Numbered from the stretch's first letter, positions 28,992 to 38,638 are shown. The stretch is 64,000 nucleotides of DNA from Pelistega europaea (GCF_013133775.1 NZ_JABGBO010000005.1:62001-126000); one strand, 5' to 3'. Numbers and translations: made by a program. The notes: a model not told the origin generated them from the letters alone.

Positions 28992-30341
28992 TTATGCTTC
29001 TGGAGAGGTGACTGGAATCACATCTCCCTCATGCCACTCAAACACAGCAATAGACTCTACATGAGCGGTATGAGGGAACATATTGACTACACCAGCACAA
29101 ACTAAACGATAACCGCCTTGTTTGACTAATACACCCGCATCACGCGCCAAGGTAGCTGGATTACAGGAAACGTAAACAATACGCTTAGGACGTTCATTCT
29201 CCGTGAGTTGTGCTAGGGCCTTGGCAACTGCAAAAGCCCCCTCTCGTGGTGGATCAATCAACATACGGTCAAAATATCCCAAATCACGTAGCCACTGTAC
29301 ATCGACCTCAAACAAATTCAACGTAGAGAAAGATGTCTTATGGTTTAGTCCATGTTCTGCCGCTGCAGCTAACGCTCTATCGGTCAGTGCAGAACTACCC
29401 TCAATCCCCACTACCTCTTGGGCTTGTGTGGCTAGCGGCAACGTAAAATTCCCCAAACCACAGAATAAATCAGCCACCCTATCAGTTGGTTCCACCGCCA
29501 ATAAAGACAATGCTTTCGCAATTAAACTACGGTTAATAAAATAGTTAACCTGTGTAAAATCACTTGGTTTATAGTGCATACGCAAACCAAATTGCGGTAA
29601 TGCGTACGCCAAGCGATTCTCATCGGCTGGATTCAGTGGTTTTAACGTATCAGGCCCTTTGGCTTGTGTCCACCATACCACATTATGCTGTGCGGCAAAC
29701 TGCTCTAGTAGAGCAATATCCTCAGCAATCAGTGGTTCCATATGGCGTAATGCCAATACCACACAGGAATCACCTACAGCCACCTCAATCTGTGGCACAT
29801 CCTCTTTAATCGTCAAACTACCGATTAACTCACGCATAGGTGCAAGCAAATCAGAAACGATTTTGGGCAAAACTAAGCATTCGGTCATATCGACAACATA
29901 ATGCCCTCTTTTTTCTCTAAAACCAATAAGTACAGCGTCTTTCTTACGCACATAACGTACCGATAATCTTGCACGGAAGCGATACCCCCAGGTAGGGCCA
30001 TAAATCGCTGGTAATACTTGAGGAATTTTTAACCCTGCAATATGTTTAAAATTATCTTCCAAGGTTCTTTGTTTAACAGCTACTTGTGCTGATGGCTCTA
30101 GATGTTGCATCGCACAGCCACCACAGACGCCATAGTTTGGGCATTGGGGTTCTACGCGCATAAAGGACTGTTTAAGAATACGCATAGTATGGGCATTATC
30201 AAAAGAGGATTTTTTACGATAAACATTGGCCTCAACCAACTCACCGGGCAATGCTCCCTCTACAAAGACCACCTTACCATCTCGGCGAGCAATACCTCTA
30301 GCCTCATTATCCAATGACTCAATCGACAAAATCTCAGACAT
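28992..30341 (-). CDS. rlmD: 23S rRNA (uracil-1939-C5)-methyltransferase RlmD
   Basis: A 449-residue SAM-dependent enzyme that methylates U1939 of 23S rRNA. There is an N-terminal TRAM domain, an iron-sulfur site with Cys67, Cys73 and Cys76 (CPNYGVCGGC) and a later Cys near 155, a SAM-binding motif VADLFCGLGNFTLPLA near 305-320, and the catalytic Cys in SCNPATLARD near 405. Length fits the family. Confidence 0.97.
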   Translation of the reverse strand: MSEILSIESLDNEARGIARRDGKVVFVEGALPGELVEANVYRKKSSFDNAHTMRILKQSFMRVEPQCPNYGVCGGCAMQHLEPSAQVAVKQRTLEDNFKHIAGLKIPQVLPAIYGPTWGYRFRARLSVRYVRKKDAVLIGFREKRGHYVVDMTECLVLPKIVSDLLAPMRELIGSLTIKEDVPQIEVAVGDSCVVLALRHMEPLIAEDIALLEQFAAQHNVVWWTQAKGPDTLKPLNPADENRLAYALPQFGLRMHYKPSDFTQVNYFINRSLIAKALSLLAVEPTDRVADLFCGLGNFTLPLATQAQEVVGIEGSSALTDRALAAAAEHGLNHKTSFSTLNLFEVDVQWLRDLGYFDRMLIDPPREGAFAVAKALAQLTENERPKRIVYVSCNPATLARDAGVLVKQGGYRLVCAGVVNMFPHTAHVESIAVFEWHEGDVIPVTSPEA

Positions 30342-30415
30342 AATTTTCCTTTATGCAATCTATTCTGATGAATTCGCTATTTTAAATTTTTTCATGGAAA
30401 AGAAGAAAGAGATTT

Positions 30416-30521
30416 ATCACAGAAGCTAAAAATTTATGCAAAAGACAAAGGAATTGATTATTGCATTGGCAATATCACAGAAGCTAAAAATTTAAAGGGG
30501 TTGATTATTGCATTGGCAATA
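30416..30521. repeat. 58-bp imperfect direct repeat upstream of rlmD
   Basis: ATCACAGAAGCTAAAAATTTA begins both copies (30416 and 30474) and TTGATTATTGCATTGGCAAT ends both; the second lacks about 10 bases in the middle. Confidence 0.85.
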
Positions 30522-30543
30522 TGAGTTACTGCAAAAAATAATC

Positions 30544-30570
30544 AAAAAAAACCTCGGTATGAAACCGAGG
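30544..30570 (-). terminator. Rho-independent terminator
   Basis: On the minus strand CCTCGGT and ACCGAGG form a 7-bp stem with a 5-base loop, followed by eight T. It ends a transcript coming from the Spy-like gene or from an unannotated RNA in the 270 bp between. Confidence 0.85.
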
Positions 30571-30724
30571 CCAAACAGGGAGAGGAAAGTTTTAAATGAA
30601 GGGAAAATTTGAATAAGCTATTTGCTATCAAACTGTAGTTGTATTATGCATCAAGGTCTGTTTCAAAAGTATTTCACATTGGGACGAAAATATTTCATTG
30701 AATTTCACCTTGACTACTCTACTA

Positions 30725-30798
30725 AAATCAATCTCCTCTTGCTAAAGCAAGGAAATTCCTACTGCGTCTAACGATACTACTTGTTAGCTCATTTCGCT
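30725..30798 (-). mobile_element. Degenerate IS200/IS605-type right end / omega-RNA relic
   Basis: On the minus strand the order is GAGCTAACAAG, CGTTAGACGCAGTAGGAAT, then a CTTGCT/AGCAAG hairpin (30738-30751) and AGAGGAGATTGA. The same order occurs at 35.2 and 60.8 kb. It resembles the 3' end found after tnpB genes, though truncated. No transposase is near. Confidence 0.5.
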
Positions 30799-30844
30799 CT
30801 ATCAGGGCTGAACAACAGCCCTGAAAAAAGTTAAAAAGGAGAAA

Positions 30845-31420
30845 TTATTTACTACCATCCTTGACAGCTGGTTGCTCACTATGATGGTGCTTTGCCTGAT
30901 CGCCATCTTTGGGAGCCTTTCTGTGTTGTTCTACAAACTTATCCATACGCTCTTGTTTGTTTTTCAAGGATTGTGTGACTTTAATTTTTTGGTCTTTATC
31001 CAAGCTATCCCAGAAAGCAAGTACTTTCTCACGGATTTTAACCTTGCCCTCGGTCATCTCTTTATGGAATTGTTCGCCATTGTCAAGTAATGCTTTTAAA
31101 TCCACAATTTCTGCTGAAAGCAATGATTTACGCTCTTCTCGGATTTGTCTATCAACTGTTTCGCGGCGGTTGAGTGCTGCTTGCTGTGCGTCTTTAACCT
31201 CGTCAAACTTAGCTTTTTGAGCTTCAGTTAAATTAAGGCTTTTGATAAGTTTGGGACTAAACAAACCAAACCCCTCATGGCGATTATCATGTTTAGGCAT
31301 CTTTTGGCTAAACTCTGCTTTGGGGGCATCTTTGGAAGTATCTTGGGCATAAGCACCGCCTGCCAAACCAAATGCTAAAGCACTAGTGAGTAATAAGTTT
31401 TTTAATGTTGTGGTCTTCAT
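30845..31420 (-). CDS. Spy/CpxP-like periplasmic protein
   Basis: A 191-residue secreted protein from the ATG at 31420, chosen because AAGGAG lies 7 bases before it; an upstream ATG at 31462 lacks such a site. A signal peptide ends at AYA (23-25). The mature part is highly charged and helical, with two LTEAQ/LDKDQ-type repeats (SLNLTEAQKAKFDEV and DSLDKDQKIKV) as in Spy/CpxP LTXXQ proteins, which act as periplasmic chaperones or stress sensors. The C-terminus is His/Lys-rich (AKHHHSE), which might bind metal. The family is fairly sure, the role inferred. Confidence 0.8.
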   Translation of the reverse strand: MKTTTLKNLLLTSALAFGLAGGAYAQDTSKDAPKAEFSQKMPKHDNRHEGFGLFSPKLIKSLNLTEAQKAKFDEVKDAQQAALNRRETVDRQIREERKSLLSAEIVDLKALLDNGEQFHKEMTEGKVKIREKVLAFWDSLDKDQKIKVTQSLKNKQERMDKFVEQHRKAPKDGDQAKHHHSEQPAVKDGSK

Positions 31421-31564
31421 AATGTACTCCTTTGTGACATGAAGATTTATCGTTGGGTACATTATGGAGGCATTGTCATTTCAAATGTATTTCATTTCAG
31501 CGTGGATTATTTCATCGCATTACTCACCACAGCTTCTCGAAACCTACTGTATTAAAACGCCGTG

Positions 31565-32347
31565 CTACAGCCCTTTATCCCAAGTATCAAGATACTCTTT
31601 CCAATGGGGTTTATCAATCTGACTCAGGGATTCTCGCACTAAATCAATCTCCTCTTGATAGGAAACTTCATCTAGCTCTCCTTTCATCAAACGATAGCGA
31701 CAAAACACCAACCAGGTATTGACTACATCAGTTTCACAATAGCCACGTACTTCATCTGCTCGCCCTTCTTGCCATGCTGTCCAGACTTGGGAACCATCCA
31801 TGCCCAATTTACCAGGGAAACCACATAGTTTGGCTAATTGATCAAGCGGAGCATTGGCACGCCCAGTGTAGCCAGCCAACACATCCATCAAGTCTAGATG
31901 GCGTGAATGATAGCGACTGAGGTAGTTGTTGTACTTGAAATCACGGTTGTTCTCTCCAGTGTCCCAATAGCAAGGTGAACTAATACCATGAATCAAACTA
32001 CGGTAATGCAATACAGGTGCATCAAAACCTGTGCCATTCCAGCTAATTAGTTGTGGCGTATAAAAATCAATTGTTTTGAAAAACTGACGAATCATGGTTG
32101 CTTCATCAGCCTCATCACTTCCTAATGTTTTAACGCGAAAACCGTTGTCATCTCGGAATACACATCCAATAACAGCAACTTTTTGAAGATGATGTGGCAA
32201 AAAAGTTGAGCCGGTCTTCTCTAGGCGTTCAGCAAGTATTTGTTCTACAAACTCTGTATCGCTGAGTGACTCTGCTGGCTCATGTAAGGCACGTAGACCC
32301 TTTACATCAGGAATTGTTTCTAAGTCAAATACCAAATAAGGAATCAT
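31565..32347 (-). CDS. Predicted 3'-5' exonuclease (PolB-like DEDDy)
   Basis: A 260-residue protein of the DnaQ-like family often labelled 'predicted 3'-5' exonuclease related to PolB'. ExoI motif FDLETIPD gives Asp8 and Glu10; WNGTGFDAPVL gives the second Asp; the late motif with CETDVVNTW supplies the last Asp. It probably trims nucleic acids in repair or RNA decay; the substrate is unknown. It occupies the place downstream of nlpD where many relatives have rpoS. Confidence 0.85.
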   Translation of the reverse strand: MIPYLVFDLETIPDVKGLRALHEPAESLSDTEFVEQILAERLEKTGSTFLPHHLQKVAVIGCVFRDDNGFRVKTLGSDEADEATMIRQFFKTIDFYTPQLISWNGTGFDAPVLHYRSLIHGISSPCYWDTGENNRDFKYNNYLSRYHSRHLDLMDVLAGYTGRANAPLDQLAKLCGFPGKLGMDGSQVWTAWQEGRADEVRGYCETDVVNTWLVFCRYRLMKGELDEVSYQEEIDLVRESLSQIDKPHWKEYLDTWDKGL

Positions 32348-32427
32348 ATCCTCCTCCTCTATGAGAAAACACCACCTTTTAATGTAGTAAAAGAATCTTT
32401 ATTGCCTATGAGGGCTAGTCTTACAAG

Positions 32428-32467
32428 ACACAAACAGCACCTAGTCATCCTAAGTGCTGCCTTGTGT
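32428..32467. other. Imperfect hairpin downstream of nlpD
   Basis: ACACAA..AGCAC pairs with GTGCT..TTGTGT around a loop. It may end the surE-pcm-nlpD transcript (minus strand), though only a weak T tract follows. Confidence 0.4.
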
Positions 32468-32499
32468 ATATAGCGGACTCTCCTTTTACCAAAACTAGG

Positions 32500-33237
32500 T
32501 TAATGTGGTAAGTAGGCTTGTGGGTTAACTGGTCGTCCATTACGACGAATCTCAAAGTGCAAACGAGGCGATGAGGTATCTGATTGACCTAACTCAGCAA
32601 TGGTTTGTCCTTTGGAAACTCGTTGGTTTTGTTTGACTAATAATTTGCTGTTATGTGCATAAGCGGAAATAAAACCATTACTATGGGTAATCAAAACTAG
32701 ATTACCTAAACCACGCAAACCGTTGCCTACGTAGGAAACCTTACCATCGGCAGCAGCTTTGACTGGGTCGCCAATTTTACCTGCAATATCAATACCTCTA
32801 GTGCTGGTGGAGTATGCAGTGATAATATTGCCACGATATGGCCAACCCCATGAAACAAGATTAGCATCTGAAGCTCTAGTGCTAGTGTCAGCATCTGCAA
32901 AAGCCCCTGAAGTTACTCCAGAAGGACGGCTAACAGGCGTTTTGCTACTACTGCTGCCACTGCTGCCTCCGCCACCAACACGGATGCGTTGCCCTACTTC
33001 AATCTGTGATGGGTTTGAGATATTATTCATGCTAAGCAAGCTCTTAACAGATACACCGTAACGACGAGCAATACTATAGAGTGTATCACCCCGTTGAACC
33101 ACATAAGTCCCTGCAGATGCTCCACCTGAACTGTATCCTCCCACGCTACTAATAGGTGCCTTATGAGAGCTACCACAACCTGCCAACACTAACACCGATA
33201 AAGCTACACCACAAAAATAAGACTTTTTCACACTCAT
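32500..33237 (-). CDS. nlpD: NlpD-like lipoprotein (LysM + LytM/M23)
   Basis: A 245-residue lipoprotein: lipobox Cys21 (VLAGC), LysM domain (about 43-86, VVQRGDTLYSIARRYG), Ser-rich linker and a C-terminal LytM domain. In the LytM domain the first zinc-binding His of the active family is replaced (TRGIDIAG), while later His residues remain (AYAHNS, LHFEIR). Degenerate LytM is typical of NlpD, which activates an amidase rather than cutting murein itself. It follows pcm, as in other proteobacteria. Confidence 0.93.
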   Translation of the reverse strand: MSVKKSYFCGVALSVLVLAGCGSSHKAPISSVGGYSSGGASAGTYVVQRGDTLYSIARRYGVSVKSLLSMNNISNPSQIEVGQRIRVGGGGSSGSSSSKTPVSRPSGVTSGAFADADTSTRASDANLVSWGWPYRGNIITAYSTSTRGIDIAGKIGDPVKAAADGKVSYVGNGLRGLGNLVLITHSNGFISAYAHNSKLLVKQNQRVSKGQTIAELGQSDTSSPRLHFEIRRNGRPVNPQAYLPH

Positions 33238-33285
33238 AGTAAACTCAAATATTTATAACAATCTAAACATGACCACCCCAGTTAT

Positions 33286-34152
33286 TCAGCGCTGAATTCC
33301 TGGGCGAAGCGGCACAAAGCGTGTCGCCTCAAGTTCTTGTCGGGCCCACTCCTGAGCACCTTTACGCTCAATTAAAACAAGCTTTTGTTGTTGTTCACCT
33401 TCAGGCGCAATCAGCCTACCACCAACACTTAATTGTGACAGCAAAGCCTGCGGAATAGATAGTCCTGCAGCAGCAATCACTATCGTATCAAAAGGTGCCT
33501 TATCTGGCAAACCCAACATTCCATCTCCAAAAATAAATTGGATAGGAGGTAATCCAATAATCCTAGCCGCATTACGTTTTGCTAATTCATGCAACCCCGC
33601 AATGCGCTCAATGGAATAGACTTCTTTAAAAATACAAGCCAACACTGCCGCTTGATAGCCACATCCTGAACCAATTTCCAACACTCGCCCAGCCTCTCTG
33701 TCTTGGATAGCAACAGAAATCATACGAGCCACTACTGAAGGCATGGAGATAGTTTGTCCATAGCCTATAGGCAATGCGGCATCTTCATACGCTCTAACCG
33801 CCGTACCAGGATCCATAAACAGGTGGCGTTGCACTTGTATCAAGGCACGCAAAACCCGCTCATCAGTGATTCCTTTCTCTGTACGCAGGCGTGCTACCAT
33901 ATTGATGCGTAACTGGTCAGAATTTAACCCCTCATTACGAGATAATACACTTTTTACTTGCGTTCGTATGGTTTCCGAGGGACTTACACCAATTAATTTA
34001 TTGCCTCGCATAATGCGGGTATTGCTGTTTTGCGAAAGCCCTGATAGCTTATGCAACAACTGAGAAGCTGGTCTGACCGTCCTCACTGCCATATTCCCAG
34101 GGAGCAAGCGTGCATTGCTATTGGCAGGGGTGATTTTCAGTTTCTTGTTCAT
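33286..34152 (-). CDS. pcm: Protein-L-isoaspartate O-methyltransferase
   Basis: A SAM-dependent repair enzyme that methylates isoaspartyl residues in aged proteins. The core starts near residue 80 and includes MPSVVARM and the SAM motif [13 protein letters not shown] (about 163-175). At 288 residues it carries an 80-residue Asn/Arg-rich N-terminal extension, common in Burkholderiales. The ATG overlaps the surE stop by 4 bp, implying translational coupling. Confidence 0.96.
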   Translation of the reverse strand: MNKKLKITPANSNARLLPGNMAVRTVRPASQLLHKLSGLSQNSNTRIMRGNKLIGVSPSETIRTQVKSVLSRNEGLNSDQLRINMVARLRTEKGITDERVLRALIQVQRHLFMDPGTAVRAYEDAALPIGYGQTISMPSVVARMISVAIQDREAGRVLEIGSGCGYQAAVLACIFKEVYSIERIAGLHELAKRNAARIIGLPPIQFIFGDGMLGLPDKAPFDTIVIAAAGLSIPQALLSQLSVGGRLIAPEGEQQQKLVLIERKGAQEWARQELEATRFVPLRPGIQR

Positions 34153-34904
34153 TTGCCCTCATCAATCCATTGCTGTGTTTGCGCAATTTGATCGAAATGT
34201 GTTAAATCTAAACGCAAGGGGGTAATAGAAACACAACCCTGCTGGATAGCCATAAAATCCGTATCTTCACCCAAGTCAAGAATTTCACCTACAGGACCAA
34301 TCCAATATAAAGTTTCTCCATGAGGGCTAGGAGTCTTAATCACTGGCTGGCTGGGGTGGCGTCTACCTAAACGTGTAGCACGAATATTGGCAAAATCATG
34401 ATGTGGCAGCGGCGGAATATTGACATTTAACAACGTTGTGCATGGCTGAGGATGAGCAATTTGATGTTGTACGATTTTATTTGCAATCTCTACTGCTGCC
34501 TCAATATGCGGCCAATTACGCTCTGTCAATGAAAATGCAATAGAAGGCACTCCAAACAAATACCCCTCTGTAGCTGCTGCTACTGTCCCTGAATAAAGAG
34601 TATCTTCGCCAAGATTAGCTCCATTATTGATACCCGACACAACAAGGTCTGGTTTGAATTCCAGCACCCCTGTCATCGCCACATGCACACAATCACTGGG
34701 AGTGCCATTCACATAGTAAAAACCATTGGCGGCTTGTTTGAGCCATAAGGGGCGATTCACACTAAGAGAATTAGATGCACCACTGTGATTGACTTCAGGG
34801 GCAAATACGGTTACATCCGCCCATGCGGAAAGAGCCTGGTAAAGTAACTCCAAGCCTTTGGCCGTATAACCATCATCGTTTGCAAGTAAGATACGTTTTC
34901 GCAT
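34149..34904 (-). CDS. surE: 5'/3'-nucleotidase SurE
   Basis: A 251-residue stationary-phase survival nucleotidase. The metal site is visible in LLANDDGY (Asn9, Asp10, Asp11), [13 protein letters not shown] and [12 protein letters not shown]. It hydrolyses nucleoside monophosphates. It is the first gene of surE-pcm-nlpD. Confidence 0.98.
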   Translation of the reverse strand: MRKRILLANDDGYTAKGLELLYQALSAWADVTVFAPEVNHSGASNSLSVNRPLWLKQAANGFYYVNGTPSDCVHVAMTGVLEFKPDLVVSGINNGANLGEDTLYSGTVAAATEGYLFGVPSIAFSLTERNWPHIEAAVEIANKIVQHQIAHPQPCTTLLNVNIPPLPHHDFANIRATRLGRRHPSQPVIKTPSPHGETLYWIGPVGEILDLGEDTDFMAIQQGCVSITPLRLDLTHFDQIAQTQQWIDEGK

Positions 34905-35343
34905 AATGAAGCAAGAAAAAATGATGCCGTTATTTTAACTTCAATTAAGTCTTGAAAACAATTTCTAATGACAAAAATGGTGTTTTTATCTAATTACACT
35001 ATCAAACTAGACTGTTTACAACAAAGATATGAGATGTGGACTGCTTTACAATCCTTATGTTAGAATGAAAGGTTGTATCAAACAGGGATATGCTTAGGCT
35101 TTCTCTATGGTGATACCCTATTTGGGCAGGACTTATCTATTGTGCGTGTAAGGTAAACTGTACTAGTCAACCAGTTAGCAGCACAAACTCTTCGAGGTGA
35201 GCTAACAATCCGTACCGTTAGGCACAGTAGGAATCCTCTTTCACTGCGTAGAGGAGGATGACAAACCTAGGAACCATTTACAATAAGGCATTTTAGTACC
35301 CAAATATTTTTGTCGTACTCAATATTTTTTACGGGGATGTATC
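34905..35343. other. Intergenic region between surE and plsY
   Basis: These genes diverge. The left part holds A+T-rich sequence suited to promoters, without a clear consensus pair. The centre-right holds the IS605-end / omega-RNA-like element (35141-35274). No coding frame is supported. Confidence 0.7.
35141..35274 (+). mobile_element. IS200/IS605-type right end / omega-RNA-like element, longest copy
   Basis: The order on the plus strand is GTGCGTGTAAGGTAAACTG, GTTAGCAGCACAAACTC, GAGGTGAGCTAAC, CCGTTAGGCACAGTAGGAAT, a CCTCT/AGAGG hairpin (35235-35254) and GGAGGATGACAA. TnpB-associated omega RNAs of many proteobacteria end in a like way (AGGAAT, GC-rich hairpin, GGAGGATGTCAA). No tnpA or tnpB is present. 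It lies 70 bp upstream of plsY. Assignment rests on recalled family features, not on a search. Confidence 0.55.
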
Positions 35344-36036
35344 GTGGAATTCTCAGCAATCATGCTTTATACCGTTATCGGTGCTGTATGTGCTTATTTA
35401 ATCGGCTCCATTCCTTTTGCTATTGTCACAAGCAAATTGTTTGGTTTGCAGGATCCCCGTCAATTCGGATCTGGTAATCCTGGAGCAACTAATGTTCTAC
35501 GCAGTGGCAACAAGACAGCAGCAGCCCTTACTCTGGTTGGTGATGCCCTAAAAGGTTGGATTGCTGTATTTATTGCCCAAAAATATACGTCTCTACCTGA
35601 TGTAGGAATTGCAGTTGTTGCTCTAGCTGTTTTTTTGGGACATATTTATTCAGTTTTTTTAGGTTTTAAAGGGGGCAAAGGTGTTGCCACAGCTATTGGG
35701 GTATTAATTGCTCTAGATGCTACACTGGCCTTGTCGTTAGTCGGTATTTGGTTGCTTATGGCGATATTATTCCGTTATTCATCACTTGCCGCCATTGTAG
35801 CTGCTTCAGTGGCCCCAATTCTCTACCTCATTATGAATTTGCAAAGTGTGCACTATAGCAATGCTATTTTTATTGCTATCTTATTCATGAGTGCTATGCT
35901 TGTGTATAAACATAAAACCAATATTGAAAAGCTACTAAAAGGAACTGAATCTAAGATTGGTGGAAAAAAGAAAGATAAATTGGCCACCCATGTTGCCCCT
36001 AGCACCCATGCCAAAGGGCGTAAACATCACAAATAG
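35344..36036 (+). CDS. plsY: Glycerol-3-phosphate acyltransferase PlsY
   Basis: A 230-residue inner-membrane enzyme that moves acyl from acyl-phosphate to glycerol-3-phosphate, the first step of phospholipid synthesis. About five helices; motifs [12 protein letters not shown] (43-54) and FKGGKGVAT are intact, with a basic tail. The start is GTG at 35344, with GGGGA 7 bases upstream; the first internal ATG has no ribosome site. Confidence 0.97.
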   Translation: MEFSAIMLYTVIGAVCAYLIGSIPFAIVTSKLFGLQDPRQFGSGNPGATNVLRSGNKTAAALTLVGDALKGWIAVFIAQKYTSLPDVGIAVVALAVFLGHIYSVFLGFKGGKGVATAIGVLIALDATLALSLVGIWLLMAILFRYSSLAAIVAASVAPILYLIMNLQSVHYSNAIFIAILFMSAMLVYKHKTNIEKLLKGTESKIGGKKKDKLATHVAPSTHAKGRKHHK

Positions 36037-36063
36037 CCCCCTATTTCGTCAAAAGATTCCTTT

Positions 36064-37224
36064 TTACAGTTCTTCCAACGGCCACCGTGGACGCACACTG
36101 CCATCATAGTGTACATGATGCAAATCACATAAACCTGCTTTGATGCGTTCACTTGCTGCATGAGCAATCATGGCACCATTATCCGTACAAAGATTCAGTG
36201 GGGGAAAATACACTGTACCGCCAAGCTTTTTCATTTGAGAGATTAAAAACTCTCTTAGTTGCAGGTTAGCCCCTACACCACCAGCGACAACAAGACGTTT
36301 AAGCCCTGTCTGCTTCATTGCTTTTATGGCTTTGAAACCAAGTACATCTACAATTGCAGCTTGCACACTAGCAGCAAGATTGGCTTTTTGAACCTCTGTT
36401 AGTTGGCTGTGAAGATGTTCTACTGGACGGCTACCCACCTCACTCGAACAATACGTTTTATCTTCGAGCGTGGGGTGAAGAGGTTCTACCGGACGGCTAC
36501 CCACCTCACTATTTTCTGTTGAAATAGAAGCCGCCATATTCTCTGCCTCAATTTTGCGAAGAGTAGTTAACACAGCGGTTTTTAACCCACTAAAACTAAA
36601 ATCTAAATCGGCACTATGCTTCATAGGACGAGGCAATTCATAAACAGAAGCATCCCCTTGTTGGGCTAGTTTAGACAGATAGGGGCCTCCAGGATACGGC
36701 AGACCAAGCAGTTTTGCTGACTTATCAAAAGCCTCTCCTGCTGCATCGTCTAGAGTTTCTCCAAGAAGCTCATACTTCCCTACCCCATCTACACGCATAA
36801 TCTGAGTATGTCCTCCAGAAACCAACAATGCCACAAAAGGAAACTCAGGCACAGGATCCGCTAACATAGGGGAAAGCAGATGCCCCTCAAGGTGGTGAAT
36901 GGGGATTGTAGGTAGGTTATGGCTCCAAGCAAAAGCCTGTGCCACAGATGCTCCAACCAATAAGGCCCCTGCCAACCCTGGACCTGCTGTATAGGCAACA
37001 GCATCAATATCGTCTAAAGTAAGTTGAGTCTGCTCAAGTACTGAATTAATTAAGGGGATGACGCGACGGATATGATCGCGCGAAGCTAGCTCCGGCACTA
37101 CTCCACCATAAGCCTGATGCATCGCAATCTGACTATGTAGGGCATGACCTAATAATCCCTGCTCTGTATCCACAATAGCAACCCCTGTCTCATCACAGGA
37201 GCTCTCAATACCAAGTACCTTCAT
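36064..37224 (-). CDS. tsaD: tRNA N6-threonylcarbamoyltransferase subunit TsaD, with internal insertion
   Basis: TsaD transfers threonylcarbamoyl to A37 of ANN-reading tRNAs. Motifs are intact: [10 protein letters not shown] (5-14), the metal site [19 protein letters not shown], and GGVGAN near the end. At 386 residues it is about 45 longer than E. coli TsaD; the excess lies near 230-272 and contains a twice-repeated SEVGSRPVE with a period of 22 residues. The insert is in frame and probably forms a surface loop. It converges with plsY. Confidence 0.95.
   Translation of the reverse strand: MKVLGIESSCDETGVAIVDTEQGLLGHALHSQIAMHQAYGGVVPELASRDHIRRVIPLINSVLEQTQLTLDDIDAVAYTAGPGLAGALLVGASVAQAFAWSHNLPTIPIHHLEGHLLSPMLADPVPEFPFVALLVSGGHTQIMRVDGVGKYELLGETLDDAAGEAFDKSAKLLGLPYPGGPYLSKLAQQGDASVYELPRPMKHSADLDFSFSGLKTAVLTTLRKIEAENMAASISTENSEVGSRPVEPLHPTLEDKTYCSSEVGSRPVEHLHSQLTEVQKANLAASVQAAIVDVLGFKAIKAMKQTGLKRLVVAGGVGANLQLREFLISQMKKLGGTVYFPPLNLCTDNGAMIAHAASERIKAGLCDLHHVHYDGSVRPRWPLEEL
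36410..36510. repeat. 35-bp direct repeat inside tsaD (66-bp period)
   Basis: Copies at 36410-36444 and 36476-36510, two mismatches, sharing GGACGGCTACCCACCTCACT. Between them is a TCGAA...TTCGA inverted repeat. The period is 22 codons. Confidence 0.9.
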
Positions 37225-37348
37225 ACCTTTGTCGTGATTTTCAGACAGTTTATGCGACTTTTAGGTGCATAAATCGCCAAAATCCCAAATCCTTTCTCTG
37301 CAAGTAATAAAATAGCTATTTTACATCGAAAACTCACAGGGATTGATT

Positions 37349-38638
37349 ATGTTTGAGTCACTTTTTAAACTGAAAGACCATGATACCAATGTTCGTACAG
37401 AGCTGCTTGCTGGTCTGACAACATTCCTTACTATGGCGTACATTATCTTTGTTAACCCTAATATTTTAGGGACAACTGGCATGGATTCTGGTGCCGTTTT
37501 TGTGGCAACTTGCTTAGCAGCGGCTGTAGGCTCATTTATTATGGCTTTTGTCGCCAACTGGCCTATCGGTATGGCTCCAGGCATGGGTTTAAATGCTTTC
37601 TTTGCATTCGCTGTTGTCGGTGCTATGGGCTATACTTGGCAACAAGCATTAGCTGCGGTTTTTGTCTCTGGTGTTATTTTCATCATTTTGACAGTGACTG
37701 GCATTCGTCAATGGCTGATTGAGGGGATTCCTGCTTCCTTACGCTCTGCTATTGTCGCTGGTATCGGTTTATTCCTTGCCTTTATTGGCTTACAAAGCTC
37801 TGGGCTTGTGGTAGACAATCCTGCTACATTAACCAGTCACGGTGATTTGGGATCTGCCCCTGTATTATTTGCCATTTTGGGCTTCTTTATTATCGTTATC
37901 CTAGATGTATTGCATATCAAAGGAGCTATTCTTATCGGCATCTTAGCTGTGACTATTTTATCTGTGATTACTGGTCACTCTACAATGCCTGAACACCTTG
38001 TATCGGCACCTCCATCTGTTGCTCCAACCTTTTTACAACTTGATTTAGCAGGTATTTTTGACAAAGGCATTTTCCATGTAGTGCTTGTCTTTGTGCTTGT
38101 TGAGATTTTCGATGCCACTGGTACTATGATTGGTGTAGCTAAACGTGCTAACCTCATGCCAGAAGGCAAACCTAATCGCCTAGGTCGTGCACTTTTTGCT
38201 GACTCTACAGCGATTTTACTCGGCTCAATTATTGGTACTAGCAGTACCACTGCTTATGTAGAAAGTACTGCTGGGGTTCAAGCAGGTGGTCGTACTGGTC
38301 TTACTGCTGTTGTTGTAGGTGTACTCTTCCTAGCTGCCCTATTTTTTGCACCTGTTGCAGGTATTGTGCCAGCTTACGCAACAGCTCCTGCCTTGATTTA
38401 TGTGGCAATTTTGATGTTGCGTGAGCTAACCTCTATCGACTGGAAAGATATGACAGATGTTGTTCCTGCGGCAGTAACAGTCATCTTTATGCCATTTACT
38501 TACTCTATTGCTGAGGGTATCGCTTTTGGCTTTATCAGCTATGTAGTGATTAAGGCTCTCACTGGTCGTTTTAAAGATATTCACCCAGCAACTGTGCTAG
38601 TAGCTGCATTGTTTGTATTACGCTTTGCAATCGCTTAA
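37349..38638 (+). CDS. NCS2-family purine permease (AzgA/PbuG type)
   Basis: A 429-residue inner-membrane protein with 12-14 helices. ELLAGLTTFLTMAYIIFVNP near the start, GMAPGMGLNAFFAF and the late TSSTTAYVESTAGVQAGGRTG match the adenine/guanine/hypoxanthine:H+ symporter branch. ATG at 37349 is chosen because AGGGA lies 6 bases before it; a TTG two codons upstream is less likely. It stands alone and ends in a good terminator. Confidence 0.95.
   Translation: MFESLFKLKDHDTNVRTELLAGLTTFLTMAYIIFVNPNILGTTGMDSGAVFVATCLAAAVGSFIMAFVANWPIGMAPGMGLNAFFAFAVVGAMGYTWQQALAAVFVSGVIFIILTVTGIRQWLIEGIPASLRSAIVAGIGLFLAFIGLQSSGLVVDNPATLTSHGDLGSAPVLFAILGFFIIVILDVLHIKGAILIGILAVTILSVITGHSTMPEHLVSAPPSVAPTFLQLDLAGIFDKGIFHVVLVFVLVEIFDATGTMIGVAKRANLMPEGKPNRLGRALFADSTAILLGSIIGTSSTTAYVESTAGVQAGGRTGLTAVVVGVLFLAALFFAPVAGIVPAYATAPALIYVAILMLRELTSIDWKDMTDVVPAAVTVIFMPFTYSIAEGIAFGFISYVVIKALTGRFKDIHPATVLVAALFVLRFAIA

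Larger units (their letters stand above)
30342..30844. other. Intergenic region upstream of rlmD
   Basis: No gene is supported. From left to right it holds the rlmD leader, a 58-bp direct duplication (30416-30521), a terminator facing left (30544-30570), a degenerate IS605-end-like element (30725-30798) and a small hairpin just past the Spy-like gene (30803-30823, CAGGGCTG / CAGCCCTG). The 270 bp between the Spy-like gene's stop and the terminator could be a long 3' UTR. Confidence 0.7.
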
